Origin: Vibrio tubiashii
Lineage (GTDB): Bacteria > Pseudomonadota > Gammaproteobacteria > Enterobacterales > Vibrionaceae
NCBI GenBank assembly: GCA_000775715.1
Contig: JRWQ01000012.1
Location: 62,001 to 126,000, forward strand
Direction: 5' to 3'
DNA length: 64,000 nucleotides
Below, piece after piece: positions 27,213-36,580 of the stretch. The notes beneath the pieces were generated by a model. The model was not told where the DNA came from, did not search any database, and saw nothing but the letters and a program-made list of their open reading frames with translations. A program made the translations under genes and the position numbers. The stretch's first letter is position 1. Each line of letters begins with the position of its first letter.

Positions 27213-28289
27213 TTATAGTACGTCTACTGCATTTAGGTCTGCGAACGCTTTCTCAAGACGAGCAACCATAGAAGCTTGACCAGCACGTAGCCATACGCGT
27301 GGATCGTAGTACTTCTTGTTTGGCGCATCTTCGCCAGTTGGGTTACCGATTTGACCTTGTAGGTAATCACGGTTTTCCGCTTCGTATGCACGGATACCAT
27401 CCCATGTTGCCCACTGAGTATCAGTATCGATGTTCATTTTGATAACACCGTAGCCGATAGACTCTTGGATTTCAGCTTCAGATGAACCTGAACCGCCGTG
27501 GAAAACGAAGTTTAGTGCATTTGGCGCAATACCGAATTTCTCAGCACAGTAAGCTTGAGAGTCACGTAGGATAGTTGGAGTAAGAACAACGTTACCTGGC
27601 TTGTATACACCGTGTACGTTACCGAAAGAAGCAGCGATCGTGAAACGTGGGCTGATAGCAACAAGTTTCTCGTATGCGTATGCAACGTCTTCTGGAGAAG
27701 TGTAAAGCTCAGATGCGTCCATATCAGAGTTATCTACGCCGTCTTCTTCACCACCAGTACAACCTAGTTCGATTTCTAGAGTCATACCCATTTTCGCCAT
27801 GCGCTCTAGGTATTGACCAGAGATTTCGATGTTCTCTTCTAAAGACTCTTCAGAAAGGTCAATCATGTGAGAAGAGAATAGTGGCTTACCAGTTTGAGCG
27901 AAGAACTCTTCACCCGCGTCTAGAAGACCGTCGATCCATGGTAGAAGTTTCTTAGCAGCGTGGTCTGTGTGTAGAATTACTGGCACACCGTAAGCTTCAG
28001 CTACAGCGTGAACGTATTTAGCACCAGCAACAGCACCAAGGATTTGAGCACCTTGACCTTCAAGTTTAACGCCTTTACCAGCGAAGAAAGCTGCACCGCC
28101 GTTAGAGAACTGAACAACTACTGGAGCTTTAACTTTAGCAGCCGCTTCTAGTACTGCGTTTACAGAGTCAGTACCGACTACGTTTACTGCTGGTAGAGCG
28201 AAGTTGTTTTCCTTAGCAACTTCAAAAACTTTCTGTACGTCATCGCCAGAGATAACACCTGGTTTTACGAAATCGAAGATCTTAGACAT
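27213..28289 (-). CDS. fbaA: Class II fructose-bisphosphate aldolase
   Basis: Zn-dependent aldolase joining dihydroxyacetone phosphate and glyceraldehyde-3-phosphate reversibly. 358 residues. Metal and active-site motifs: VILHTDHAAKK near 107-114 (catalytic Asp and Zn His), MTLEIELGCTGGEEDGVDN near 178, NVHGVYKPGNV near 224 with a Zn histidine, and VFHGGSGS near 262. Last gene of epd-pgk-fbaA, with a terminator also between pgk and fbaA. Codon use is that of a highly expressed gene. Confidence 0.97.
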   Translation of the reverse strand: MSKIFDFVKPGVISGDDVQKVFEVAKENNFALPAVNVVGTDSVNAVLEAAAKVKAPVVVQFSNGGAAFFAGKGVKLEGQGAQILGAVAGAKYVHAVAEAYGVPVILHTDHAAKKLLPWIDGLLDAGEEFFAQTGKPLFSSHMIDLSEESLEENIEISGQYLERMAKMGMTLEIELGCTGGEEDGVDNSDMDASELYTSPEDVAYAYEKLVAISPRFTIAASFGNVHGVYKPGNVVLTPTILRDSQAYCAEKFGIAPNALNFVFHGGSGSSEAEIQESIGYGVIKMNIDTDTQWATWDGIRAYEAENRDYLQGQIGNPTGEDAPNKKYYDPRVWLRAGQASMVARLEKAFADLNAVDVL

Positions 28290-28408
28290 GGATTTAATCC
28301 TATTTATCTGTCGTTTTAAAAATAAAACTTGTTAAGTTCAAATTTTTGCAAACGTTTGCTCACAACGCGCGCTATTCTAGCAAAAAAATGTGATGTGCAG
28401 CAAACAAG

Positions 28409-28435
28409 AAAGCGGGAGAATCTCTTCTCCCGCTT
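28409..28435 (-). terminator. Terminator between pgk and fbaA
   Basis: AAGCGGGAGAA / TTCTCCCGCTT perfect stem, followed on the minus strand by TTCTTGTTTG. The T-run is interrupted, so partial read-through into fbaA is likely. Confidence 0.7.
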
Positions 28436-28443
28436 CCGTTCAA

Positions 28444-29604
28444 TTACTTAGCACGCTCTTCAAGCATTGCTACAGCTGGTAGTACTTTACCTTCTACAAA
28501 CTCTAGGAAAGCACCGCCACCTGTTGAGATGTAAGATACGTCAGCTTTGATACCGAACTTGTCGATAGCTGCTAGTGTGTCACCGCCACCAGCTACAGAG
28601 AAACCAGCAGACTTAGCGATTGCTTCTGAGATACCTTTAGTGCCTGCTTCGAAGTTCTTGAATTCGAATACACCTACAGGGCCATTCCAAAGGATAGTCT
28701 TAGCGTTACCGATGATTTCTGCTAGAGCTGCAGTTGAATCTGGACCAAGGTCGAAGATCATGTCGTCGTCAGCAACGTCAGCAACGTTCTTGATTTCAGC
28801 TTCAGCGTTCTCGTCGAATGCTTTCGCACATGCAACGTCAGTCGCAACTGGGATAGAACACTCTTTCATTAGTTTTTGCGCGGTTTCAACTAGGTCAGCT
28901 TCGTATAGAGACTTACCTACATTGTGACCGTCTGCAGCGATGAATGTGTTCGCGATACCACCACCAACAACAAGTTGGTCAGCTACTTTAGATAGTGACT
29001 CAAGAACAGTTAGTTTAGTTGATACTTTTGAACCACCAACGATAGCAACTAGCGGACGCTCTGGATTGTCCATTGCTTTGCCTAGCGCATCAAGTTCAGC
29101 GGCTAGAAGAGGACCAGCACACGCTACAGGAGCGTTCATACCAACACCGTGAGTAGATGCTTGTGCACGGTGAGCCGTGCCGAATGCATCCATTACGAAG
29201 ATGTCACATAGTGCAGCGTACTTCTTAGATAGCTCTTCTTCGTTTTTCTTTTCGCCTTTGTTAAAGCGAACGTTTTCAAGAACAACGAGTTCACCAGTGT
29301 TTAGCTCTAGGCCGTTTAGGTAATCTTTCGCTAATTTAACTTCGCAATCTAGAGCGTCGTTTAAGTAATTAACAACAGGTTGTAGAGAGAACTCTTCTGC
29401 GTACTCACCTTCAGTTGGACGACCTAGGTGAGAAGTTACCATAACTTTAGCGCCTGCTTCTAGGCAGTGCTTGATAGTTGGTAGCGATGCTAGGATACGT
29501 GCATCAGAAGTCACTTTGCCTTCTTTTACTGGTACGTTTAGGTCCGCACGGATAAATACACGTTTACCTGCTAGATCCAGGTCAGTCATCTTGATTACAG
29601 ACAT
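28444..29604 (-). CDS. pgk: Phosphoglycerate kinase
   Basis: Transfers phosphate from 1,3-bisphosphoglycerate to ADP in glycolysis, and the reverse in gluconeogenesis. 386 residues from [26 protein letters not shown]. The substrate-binding arginine motif, [10 protein letters not shown], the [12 protein letters not shown] region and the nucleotide-binding [13 protein letters not shown] near the C-terminus are intact. A five-codon upstream extension (MRGHN) reads through the ribosome binding site AGAGGACA and is rejected. Middle gene of epd-pgk-fbaA. Confidence 0.97.
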   Translation of the reverse strand: MSVIKMTDLDLAGKRVFIRADLNVPVKEGKVTSDARILASLPTIKHCLEAGAKVMVTSHLGRPTEGEYAEEFSLQPVVNYLNDALDCEVKLAKDYLNGLELNTGELVVLENVRFNKGEKKNEEELSKKYAALCDIFVMDAFGTAHRAQASTHGVGMNAPVACAGPLLAAELDALGKAMDNPERPLVAIVGGSKVSTKLTVLESLSKVADQLVVGGGIANTFIAADGHNVGKSLYEADLVETAQKLMKECSIPVATDVACAKAFDENAEAEIKNVADVADDDMIFDLGPDSTAALAEIIGNAKTILWNGPVGVFEFKNFEAGTKGISEAIAKSAGFSVAGGGDTLAAIDKFGIKADVSYISTGGGAFLEFVEGKVLPAVAMLEERAK

Positions 29605-29760
29605 GTTGTGTCCTCTCAAATTTTAATAAGTAAAGTTTTCAGTAGCCCGGCAACCCTGCCAGACCTATTAATTCTTCAAACGCTGTTGGTAATAGTGGAG
29701 GCGATTCATCTTTATTTCAACATTCAAAATAAAGATTTCTCTCCATCGCTGATTTACGAC

Positions 29761-30804
29761 CTATTCAGCAAATTGCATTGCGAGCGCAGTGTCCAACATA
29801 CGATTCGCAAAGCCCCATTCGTTATCACACCAAACGAGCATTTTTACTAGATGCCCGTTGCTTACTCGAGTCTGTGTACCATCGACAATCGCGCTATGGG
29901 GATCATGATTAAAGTCGATAGAAACAAGCGGCGCTTCAGTATAGTCAACAATGCCCTGTAATGTACACTGAGATACGTTAACAATGGTTTGATTTACGTC
30001 ATTAACTTTCACATTTGTATTAATTGTTACACTTAAATCCATTGCAGTAACGTTAACAGTGGGTACCCTAACGGAAATTGCTTCAAATTTGTTGGAAAAT
30101 TTCGGGAATATTCTTTCAATACCTTTGTGCAATTTAGTATCGACAGGAATAATCGACTGGCTAGCAGCGCGAGTCCGTCTTAGATCAGAATGATAAGCAT
30201 CAATCACCTGTTGATCATTCATTGACGAGTGGATAGTTGTGATAGTGCCAGACTCTATGTCAAACGCATCATCAAGCGCTTTGATAATTGGCACAATACA
30301 GTTGGTGGTGCACGAACCGTTAGACACCACATTGTGCTCTGGCTTGAGGGTATCGTGGTTTACCCCATAAATAATGGTGTTATCGAGGTCATTGGCTCCA
30401 GGGTGTGAAAACAGGACCTTCTTTGCACCCGCTTTGATATGCTCCTGCCCATCGGCCTGAGAGCCAAATACGCCAGTACAATCAAGAACAAGATCCACTT
30501 CGAGATCTCGCCAAGGCAGTAACTCAATATCGTTTAAGTGAAGAATACGGATCGAGTCAAACTCTCCCGTTCCTTGATGTGGTGTGCTGTGATGAACATA
30601 AATATGCTCTTGGTCATTGGTAATTTTTTTACCAAAACGGCCATGACTAGTATCGTATTGCAGCAGATGTGCCATCGCATCAGGCTGAGCGAGTTCATTG
30701 ACCGCTACAACCTTTATTTGCTGGTTCTTACCACTTTCATATACCGCCCGCAGTACATTACGGCCGATACGTCCAAATCCATTGATCGCAACTTTTAGCA
30801 TCAT
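29761..30804 (-). CDS. epd: Erythrose-4-phosphate dehydrogenase
   Basis: GAPDH-fold NAD enzyme, 347 residues, that oxidises erythrose-4-phosphate to 4-phosphoerythronate for pyridoxal phosphate synthesis. N-terminal [18 protein letters not shown] and active-site [12 protein letters not shown] with the catalytic Cys near 155. I call Epd rather than glyceraldehyde-3-phosphate dehydrogenase because of its place directly before pgk-fbaA and the Epd-like [22 protein letters not shown]-type region. GapA-type activity cannot be fully excluded from sequence. The second ATG (30801) is an equally good start. Confidence 0.9.
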   Translation of the reverse strand: MMLKVAINGFGRIGRNVLRAVYESGKNQQIKVVAVNELAQPDAMAHLLQYDTSHGRFGKKITNDQEHIYVHHSTPHQGTGEFDSIRILHLNDIELLPWRDLEVDLVLDCTGVFGSQADGQEHIKAGAKKVLFSHPGANDLDNTIIYGVNHDTLKPEHNVVSNGSCTTNCIVPIIKALDDAFDIESGTITTIHSSMNDQQVIDAYHSDLRRTRAASQSIIPVDTKLHKGIERIFPKFSNKFEAISVRVPTVNVTAMDLSVTINTNVKVNDVNQTIVNVSQCTLQGIVDYTEAPLVSIDFNHDPHSAIVDGTQTRVSNGHLVKMLVWCDNEWGFANRMLDTALAMQFAE

Positions 30805-31002
30805 TCCATCGCTCTACATCATTTTCGTGTCACAAATACTAACCGAATCAGATCAAAAGCGCATTAAATGAGTGATCTTACTCGCTAAAAGCAACTCAAA
30901 ATATTGCTCAACATCAGCCTTACCATGAAGGTAAAGGAGAAATGAGTACCGCCTAATTCTATGGCTGTTTCTTACTTAGTTTTTCAACCAAAGGAGAGGG
31001 TG

Positions 31003-31239
31003 ATGTCTGGATACCCAGCAACTCATTTTTGTAAAAAGTGCAATATTAAGACACCACATAGTGAAATTCTTGTTCGCAAACCAAGTAGTTATGACACCGA
31101 CAAATCCTTGCTCGGTAGAATCAAACTATTTGCTAACTCAATTATTAATGGTGGCCACTACTACAACATGGATCGTTATGTGAAATGTAAAGTTTGTGGC
31201 ACAAAAGAATTAGATAATTGGGGTAACGAATTCGAGTAA
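31003..31239 (+). CDS. Small zinc-ribbon protein of unknown function
   Basis: 78 residues with two CxxC knuckles, FCKKCN (near residue 9) and CKVCGT (near residue 64), enough for one zinc ribbon. The segment between is basic and aromatic (SLLGRIKLFANSIINGGHYYNM). I know no assigned function. ATG 31003 has an excellent ribosome binding site (AAGGAGAGGGTG). The frame stays open to 30961, but that part lacks a ribosome binding site. Stand-alone gene, divergent from epd, with a terminator at 31257. Confidence 0.75.
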   Translation: MSGYPATHFCKKCNIKTPHSEILVRKPSSYDTDKSLLGRIKLFANSIINGGHYYNMDRYVKCKVCGTKELDNWGNEFE

Positions 31240-31256
31240 TCTCGTCTTTTTGAGCC

Positions 31257-31287
31257 AAAAAAACCGAGCCATACGGCTCGGTTTTCT
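31257..31287. terminator. Bidirectional terminator between the zinc-ribbon gene and tkt
   Basis: AAACCGAGCC / GGCTCGGTTT stem with an ATAC loop, A-run on the left and TTTTCTC on the right. It serves both converging genes. Confidence 0.9.
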
Positions 31288-31316
31288 CAATTCCAATACT
31301 CAAATATGAAGAGTAT

Positions 31317-33311
31317 CTATACTAGAAGCTCTTTCGCTGTATTCACAACATTTTCAGTTGTGAAGCCGAACATCTTGAACAGTTCGCCAGCAGGCGCAGA
31401 CTCACCAAATGTTGTCATACCGATAATGCGGCCATCAAAACCAACATACTTGTACCAGTAGTCAGCAATACCCGCTTCTACAGCCACACGCGCCGTCACG
31501 TCTGATGGTAGAACTTCTTCACGGTAAGCTGCGTCTTGCTTATCGAACGCATCTGTTGATGGCATTGAAACAACACGTACTTTGTGACCTTCAGCCGTTA
31601 GCTGTGCAGCGGCTTCTACAACTAACTCAACTTCTGAGCCGGTTGCGATAAGGATAAGCTCTGGTTTACCAGCGCAATCTTTGAGGATGTAAGCACCCTT
31701 AGCAATGTTAGCCACCTGCTCTGCATCACGCTCTTGCTGCGCAAGATTTTGGCGAGAGAAGATTAGCGCAGTTGGACCATCTTTACGCTCGATAGCCAGT
31801 TTCCAAGCGACCGCAGATTCAACCTGGTCACATGGACGCCATGTACTCATGTTTGGTGTCACACGAAGAGAAGCGATCTGCTCAACCGGTTGGTGAGTTG
31901 GACCATCTTCACCCAGACCGATTGAGTCGTGAGTGTAAACTTGGATGTTCTGCACTTTCATCAGAGCAGCCATACGCATTGCGTTACGAGCGTATTCCAT
32001 GAACATTAGGAACGTTGCACCGTAAGGTACGAAACCACCGTGTAGAGCAATACCATTCATGATCGCTGTCATACCAAACTCACGCACACCGTAGTGGATG
32101 TAGTTACCAGAAGCATCTTCGCCCGTTAGCGATTTAGAGCCCGACCACATGGTTAGGTTAGAAGGCGCAAGGTCAGCAGAACCACCTAGGAACTCAGGTA
32201 ACATTTGACCAAATGCTTCTAGTGCATTTTGCGATGCTTTACGTGATGCGATGTTGGCTGGGTTTGCTTGAAGATCCGCAATGATTTGAGTTGCTTTCTC
32301 TTCCCACTCAGCGGGTAAGTCACCGTTTAAACGGCGCTTCAGCTCAGCGGCTTCTGCTGGATACGCTGCAGCGTAAGCATCAAACTTAGTGTTCCATGCT
32401 GCTTCTTTTTCTGCGCCCGCTGATTTAGCATCCCACTCTGCGTATACATCAGCAGGAATTTCAAATGGGCCGTGCTCCCAACCAAGTTGCTTACGAGTAG
32501 CCGCAATTTCTTCAGCGCCTAGTGGTGCACCATGACAATCGTGTGAACCAGATTTGTTTGGCGAGCCAAAACCGATCACTGTTTTGGTACAGATTAGCGT
32601 TGGGCGTGGATCCGCTTTAGCTGCAGTAATCGCCGCGTTGATTGCTTCAGGATCGTGACCATCTACTGCTGGGATTACGTGCCAGCCATACGCTTCAAAG
32701 CGCTTAGGTGTATCGTCAGAGAACCAACCTTCAACTTCACCATCAATTGAGATGCCATTGTCATCCCAGAAGGCGATCAGTTTGCCAAGACCAAGAGTAC
32801 CCGCTAAAGAACATGCTTCATGCGAGATACCTTCCATCAGACAGCCATCACCCATGAATGCATAAGTGAAATGGTCAATGATGTCGTGGCCTTCCTTGTT
32901 GAATTGTGCCGCAAGCGTCTTCTCTGCTAGCGCCATACCAACAGCGTTAGTAATACCTTGACCTAGAGGACCTGTTGTCGTCTCAACACCTGGAGCATAA
33001 CCGTACTCTGGGTGACCCGGAGTTTTAGAATGAAGCTGACGGAAGTTTTTCAAATCGTCAATGGATAGCTCATAACCTGTTAGATGTAACAGAGAATAGA
33101 TCAACATAGAGCCATGGCCGTTAGACAGGACAAAACGGTCACGGTCAGCCCACTCTGGATTTGCAGGGTTGTGATTTAGGTGAGAGCGCCAAAGAACTTC
33201 AGCGATATCAGCCATACCCATAGGTGCACCTGGGTGACCAGAGTTAGCTTGTTGAACACCATCCATGCTTAGAGCGCGGATTGCGTTGGCGAGATGTTGA
33301 CGAGAGGACAT
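31317..33311 (-). CDS. tkt: Transketolase
   Basis: Thiamine-diphosphate enzyme moving two-carbon units between sugar phosphates in the pentose phosphate pathway. 664 residues from [20 protein letters not shown]. Landmarks: [11 protein letters not shown] near 26, [16 protein letters not shown], ThDP/Mg motif [13 protein letters not shown] near 154, and [21 protein letters not shown] near 468. The open frame extends 41 codons upstream to 33434 but shows no family similarity. Monocistronic. Confidence 0.97.
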   Translation of the reverse strand: MSSRQHLANAIRALSMDGVQQANSGHPGAPMGMADIAEVLWRSHLNHNPANPEWADRDRFVLSNGHGSMLIYSLLHLTGYELSIDDLKNFRQLHSKTPGHPEYGYAPGVETTTGPLGQGITNAVGMALAEKTLAAQFNKEGHDIIDHFTYAFMGDGCLMEGISHEACSLAGTLGLGKLIAFWDDNGISIDGEVEGWFSDDTPKRFEAYGWHVIPAVDGHDPEAINAAITAAKADPRPTLICTKTVIGFGSPNKSGSHDCHGAPLGAEEIAATRKQLGWEHGPFEIPADVYAEWDAKSAGAEKEAAWNTKFDAYAAAYPAEAAELKRRLNGDLPAEWEEKATQIIADLQANPANIASRKASQNALEAFGQMLPEFLGGSADLAPSNLTMWSGSKSLTGEDASGNYIHYGVREFGMTAIMNGIALHGGFVPYGATFLMFMEYARNAMRMAALMKVQNIQVYTHDSIGLGEDGPTHQPVEQIASLRVTPNMSTWRPCDQVESAVAWKLAIERKDGPTALIFSRQNLAQQERDAEQVANIAKGAYILKDCAGKPELILIATGSEVELVVEAAAQLTAEGHKVRVVSMPSTDAFDKQDAAYREEVLPSDVTARVAVEAGIADYWYKYVGFDGRIIGMTTFGESAPAGELFKMFGFTTENVVNTAKELLV

Positions 33312-33523
33312 GTCAGCTCCTGAATGCGTTAAGCGAATCAAAATAAAAATGGACGATAATTCTCTCAAAGCGCCAGTGTGACTGCAAACGTTTTCCTCAG
33401 TAATTGGTGACAAAACCCTCGACTTTGATAGCAATTCGACTCAAGTTAGCTATTGTTTCACAAGATTGACGCAAACGGTTGGTTTCATAAGCTCAGAAAA
33501 TAGGACTTGAAATTCAAGCAACA

Positions 33524-33550
33524 ACATCTAGAATAGACGTCTAGATGTAG
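33524..33550. promoter_or_regulatory. MetJ-type operator (met boxes) upstream of metK
   Basis: A perfect met box AGACGTCT (33535-33542) adjoins AGATGTAG (33543-33550), with a degenerate ACATCTAG-type copy just upstream (from 33524). Tandem 8-mers of AGACGTCT are the MetJ signature, and metK is a classic MetJ target. The operator lies 81 bp before metK. The rest of the 319-bp tkt-metK gap shows no other site I can name. Confidence 0.8.
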
Positions 33551-33630
33551 ATACACCTGCGTGTACTAAAAATATTCAATAGTGTTCCTCTAACAATGAG
33601 GGATATCTCTAATTCAATAGTGGAGCTCTC

Positions 33631-34782
33631 ATGGCTAAGCACCTGTTTACTTCTGAGTCAGTTTCAGAAGGTCATCCAGATAAAATCGCAGACCAAATTT
33701 CTGATGCTGTTCTAGATGCGATCATCGAACAAGATCCTAAAGCTCGTGTAGCGTGTGAAACATACGTCAAAACTGGCATGGTGATGGTTGGTGGTGAAAT
33801 CACAACATCAGCATGGGTTGATATCGAGGAACTAACTCGTCAAACCGTTCGTGAAATCGGCTACGTTCACTCTGATATGGGTTTTGATGCGGACTCTTGT
33901 GCAGTTCTAAACACTATCGGTAAACAGTCTCCAGACATCAACCAAGGTGTTGATAAAGCGGACCCTAAAGAGCAAGGCGCGGGTGACCAAGGCATTATGT
34001 TTGGTTACGCAACTAACGAAACAGAAATCCTAATGCCTGCGCCAATTACTTACTCTCACCGTCTTGTAGAGAAGCAAGCTGAAGTACGTAAAAACGGCAC
34101 ACTACCTTGGCTACGTCCAGACGCTAAGTCTCAGGTAACTTTCCAATACGACCAGGGCAAGATTGTTGGTATCGATGCAGTTGTTCTTTCAACTCAACAC
34201 TGCGATTCAATCTCGACTCCTGACCTACGTGAAGCAGTAATGGAAGAGATCATCAAGCCAGTACTACCTTCAGAGTGGATCAATAAAGAGACTAACTTCT
34301 TCATCAACCCAACTGGCCGTTTCGTAATCGGTGGTCCAATGGGTGACTGTGGTCTAACTGGTCGTAAAATCATCGTAGATACCTACGGCGGCGCAGCTCG
34401 TCACGGTGGCGGTGCATTCTCTGGTAAAGATCCATCAAAAGTTGACCGCTCTGCAGCATACGCAGCTCGTTACGTTGCGAAAAACATCGTTGCAGCTGGC
34501 ATGGCTGACCGTTGTGAAATCCAACTGTCTTACGCTATCGGCGTTGCTGACCCAACCTCTATCATGGTAGAGACATTCGGCACAGAGAAAGTTTCTCACG
34601 ACATTATCGTAGAAGCAGTTCGTCAGAACTTCGACCTACGTCCATACGGTCTACAAGAGATGCTGAACTTACTTCAGCCTATCTACAAGAAGACTGCGGC
34701 ATACGGTCACTTTGGTCGCGAAGAGTTCCCGTGGGAAGCGACAGACAAAGCTGCGCTACTGCGTGACTTTGCTGGCCTATAA
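33631..34782 (+). CDS. metK: S-adenosylmethionine synthetase
   Basis: Makes S-adenosylmethionine from methionine and ATP. 383 residues, E. coli-like. Motifs: [20 protein letters not shown]-type N-terminus (residues 4-23), [15 protein letters not shown] near 119, and the loop [19 protein letters not shown] near 262. Strong codon bias. Under a MetJ-type operator, ends at a strong terminator. GTGGAGCTCTC precedes the ATG. Confidence 0.98.
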   Translation: MAKHLFTSESVSEGHPDKIADQISDAVLDAIIEQDPKARVACETYVKTGMVMVGGEITTSAWVDIEELTRQTVREIGYVHSDMGFDADSCAVLNTIGKQSPDINQGVDKADPKEQGAGDQGIMFGYATNETEILMPAPITYSHRLVEKQAEVRKNGTLPWLRPDAKSQVTFQYDQGKIVGIDAVVLSTQHCDSISTPDLREAVMEEIIKPVLPSEWINKETNFFINPTGRFVIGGPMGDCGLTGRKIIVDTYGGAARHGGGAFSGKDPSKVDRSAAYAARYVAKNIVAAGMADRCEIQLSYAIGVADPTSIMVETFGTEKVSHDIIVEAVRQNFDLRPYGLQEMLNLLQPIYKKTAAYGHFGREEFPWEATDKAALLRDFAGL

Positions 34783-34810
34783 GCCAGGAATAAAACTCAT
34801 ATTTACCTTA

Positions 34811-34839
34811 AAGCCTCTGTTTTCAGAGGCTTTTTTTAT
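34811..34839 (+). terminator. Terminator after metK
   Basis: AAGCCTCTG / CAGAGGCTT hairpin with a TTTT loop and seven T, 28 nt after the stop. Confidence 0.95.
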
Positions 34840-34995
34840 GCCCGATTCTTCTCGCCAGTCTGGTCGGTTTAATCGCAATTTGGGGAATTCACGTGCTCAT
34901 ACCAAAAAGGGGCAAGTGTTTAAATGACAAATTAGCACCAGTTAGCAAGTGCACATGAAACACCGTTAATCATCAGTATATAAAGGTGCGAAGCA

Positions 34996-35460
34996 ATGAC
35001 GCAGCGAACAATAACATTGATAGCCGTTAGGCATGGCGAGACTGAATGGAATCAAATCGGTAAATCGCAACATCTTCTCGATAGCACTTTGACCGCTCGC
35101 GGAAAACGACAAATGCACCAAGTTGGTCAAACCCTGTTATCTCAGTATGGCGAGACCATCAGCACCATATATACCAGTCAATTGGGCCGAGCAATGTCCA
35201 GTGCAAGAATTATCACTGGCTACCTCAGGGCGCCAATCGTCTCCCAGTGGGAGCTAAATGAGTTCGAACGGGCCTTACAACGAGATAGTAACGCACAAAA
35301 ATGGTTGAACCAGATAACTCGTCAACACACTCGCCAGAATCCTTGCTTAATAGTTGGACACGGCGACTGGATTGCTTCCTTAGCCAGTTTAGTCAACCCA
35401 TCGAAGCCACTTAAAACATTAGATAACGGGCAAATAATTGAGATTCAAATAGAAATATAG
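34996..35460 (+). CDS. Histidine phosphatase family protein (possible CobC-like)
   Basis: 154-residue histidine phosphatase superfamily member: VRHGETEWNQIGKSQH at 12-27 with the catalytic histidine in RHG, and VGHGDWIASL near 122-131 with the second histidine. It is shorter than typical phosphoglycerate mutases (about 200-250 residues). Position directly before cbiB suggests an alpha-ribazole phosphatase role (CobC), but many small members act on other substrates, so this is inference. Its last codons appear to overlap the 5' part of a cobalamin riboswitch. AAGGTGCGAAGCA precedes the ATG. Confidence 0.75.
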   Translation: MTQRTITLIAVRHGETEWNQIGKSQHLLDSTLTARGKRQMHQVGQTLLSQYGETISTIYTSQLGRAMSSARIITGYLRAPIVSQWELNEFERALQRDSNAQKWLNQITRQHTRQNPCLIVGHGDWIASLASLVNPSKPLKTLDNGQIIEIQIEI

Positions 35461-35592
35461 TTAAACTGTCTGGGAATCAGGTGTCACTCCTGAGCTGTAC
35501 CCGAAGCAGTATGCGACCAACCCTTTATTTGGAAAGAAGTAAAGCGCGGCGAAACACTCAACATCGTAAGTCAGAATAAAGGCTCACTGCCC
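35428..35592 (+). promoter_or_regulatory. Divergent cobalamin riboswitch before cbiB
   Basis: The conserved B12-riboswitch core is visible at 35472-35516: GGGAATCAGGTGTCACTCC then TGAGCTGTACCCG and AAGCAGT, matching GGGAA-N3-GGTG-N2-A-N-TCC and ending CCCG. It departs from the usual CCCGCAACTGT. Near the 3' end, TAAGTCAGAATA (35567-35578) matches the conserved AAGTCAGGA segment. A possible closing helix pairs GGGCA (35428-35432, inside the upstream gene) with TGCCC (35588-35592). It ends about 18 nt before cbiB. I expect it to lower cbiB-cobD-cbiA expression when cobalamin is present. Confidence 0.65.
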
Positions 35593-35610
35593 TTTCAATA
35601 GAGTTCAATT

Positions 35611-36573
35611 ATGTTGCTTTTAGATCTTCCAACCGATTTAGCGTGCATGTTAATCACCGTCATTGTGATGCTGAGTTTGCTCCTTGACCACTATTTAGGT
35701 GAGCCGACACAGTTTCACCCTTTGGTCGGTTTTGGCAACGTTGCGCAATGGTTGGAATCTCAAATGAACAAAGGTAAAAAATGGCAAGGGGCTGTTGCTT
35801 GGGGCTGCGCTGTAGTGCCGATCACTGGCGCTGTCTATGCAATCCAAGAACTGCTCATTAGCAGTGAATCTCTATGGCTATATAGTGGGGTCAATGTCGC
35901 GGCGCTCTATCTAACAGTCGGCCAGCGTAGCTTGCTTGAGCATGCGAACTGGATTTATCAACCACTAAAAGCCGATGATTTAGAGCAAGCGCGAGTCAAA
36001 ATTGGTTGGATAGTGAGTCGTGATACTGAGTTGATGGATAGCCGTCAAATCACCTCATCAACCATTGAGTCTGTATTGGAAAATGGCAACGACGCCATTT
36101 TCGGAGCGCTTTTTTGGTTTGCGCTGCTTGGTGCGCCGGGGGCCGTTTTATTTAGATTGGTCAATACACTCGATGCGATGTGGGGATACAAAACTGAACG
36201 ATGGAAAGCGTTTGGCTATGTCGCCGCCAAGCTTGATGACTTAATGGGTTGGCTTCCAGCACGCCTAACGGCTATAAGTTACGCCTTACTTGGTAATACC
36301 AAAGCGGCACTAAGAACTTGGCTGTCACAAGCCCGTCATTGCTCTAGCCCCAACGGTGGCCCCGTGATGACATCCGGCGCTGGAGCTTTGGGGATCAAAA
36401 TTGGTGGTGATACCTACTACCACGGGCAATTGGTTAAGAAAATAGTAATGGGACAAGGAAGCTATGCCACGATGAGCGATATTCCTCGCGCAATCAAACT
36501 TGTCATTAACACCAGCAAACTGTGGCTAGCCGTTCTGTTGGCTGCCTCTGTGTTATTAATTCTATTTAAGTAA
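35611..36573 (+). CDS. cbiB: Adenosylcobinamide-phosphate synthase CbiB
   Basis: Membrane enzyme that attaches aminopropanol phosphate to adenosylcobyric acid during cobalamin assembly. 320 residues with several hydrophobic helices. CbiB-family landmarks: LLDHYLGEPTQFHPLVGFGN at 25-45, VSRDT near 136, ESVLENGNDAIFGALFWF near 152, and SPNGGPVMTSGAGALGIKIGG near 252. First gene of cbiB-cobD-cbiA and placed directly after the riboswitch. The ATG at 35611 has only a weak upstream GAG. Confidence 0.95.
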   Translation: MLLLDLPTDLACMLITVIVMLSLLLDHYLGEPTQFHPLVGFGNVAQWLESQMNKGKKWQGAVAWGCAVVPITGAVYAIQELLISSESLWLYSGVNVAALYLTVGQRSLLEHANWIYQPLKADDLEQARVKIGWIVSRDTELMDSRQITSSTIESVLENGNDAIFGALFWFALLGAPGAVLFRLVNTLDAMWGYKTERWKAFGYVAAKLDDLMGWLPARLTAISYALLGNTKAALRTWLSQARHCSSPNGGPVMTSGAGALGIKIGGDTYYHGQLVKKIVMGQGSYATMSDIPRAIKLVINTSKLWLAVLLAASVLLILFK

Positions 36574-36580
36574 TCACGCT

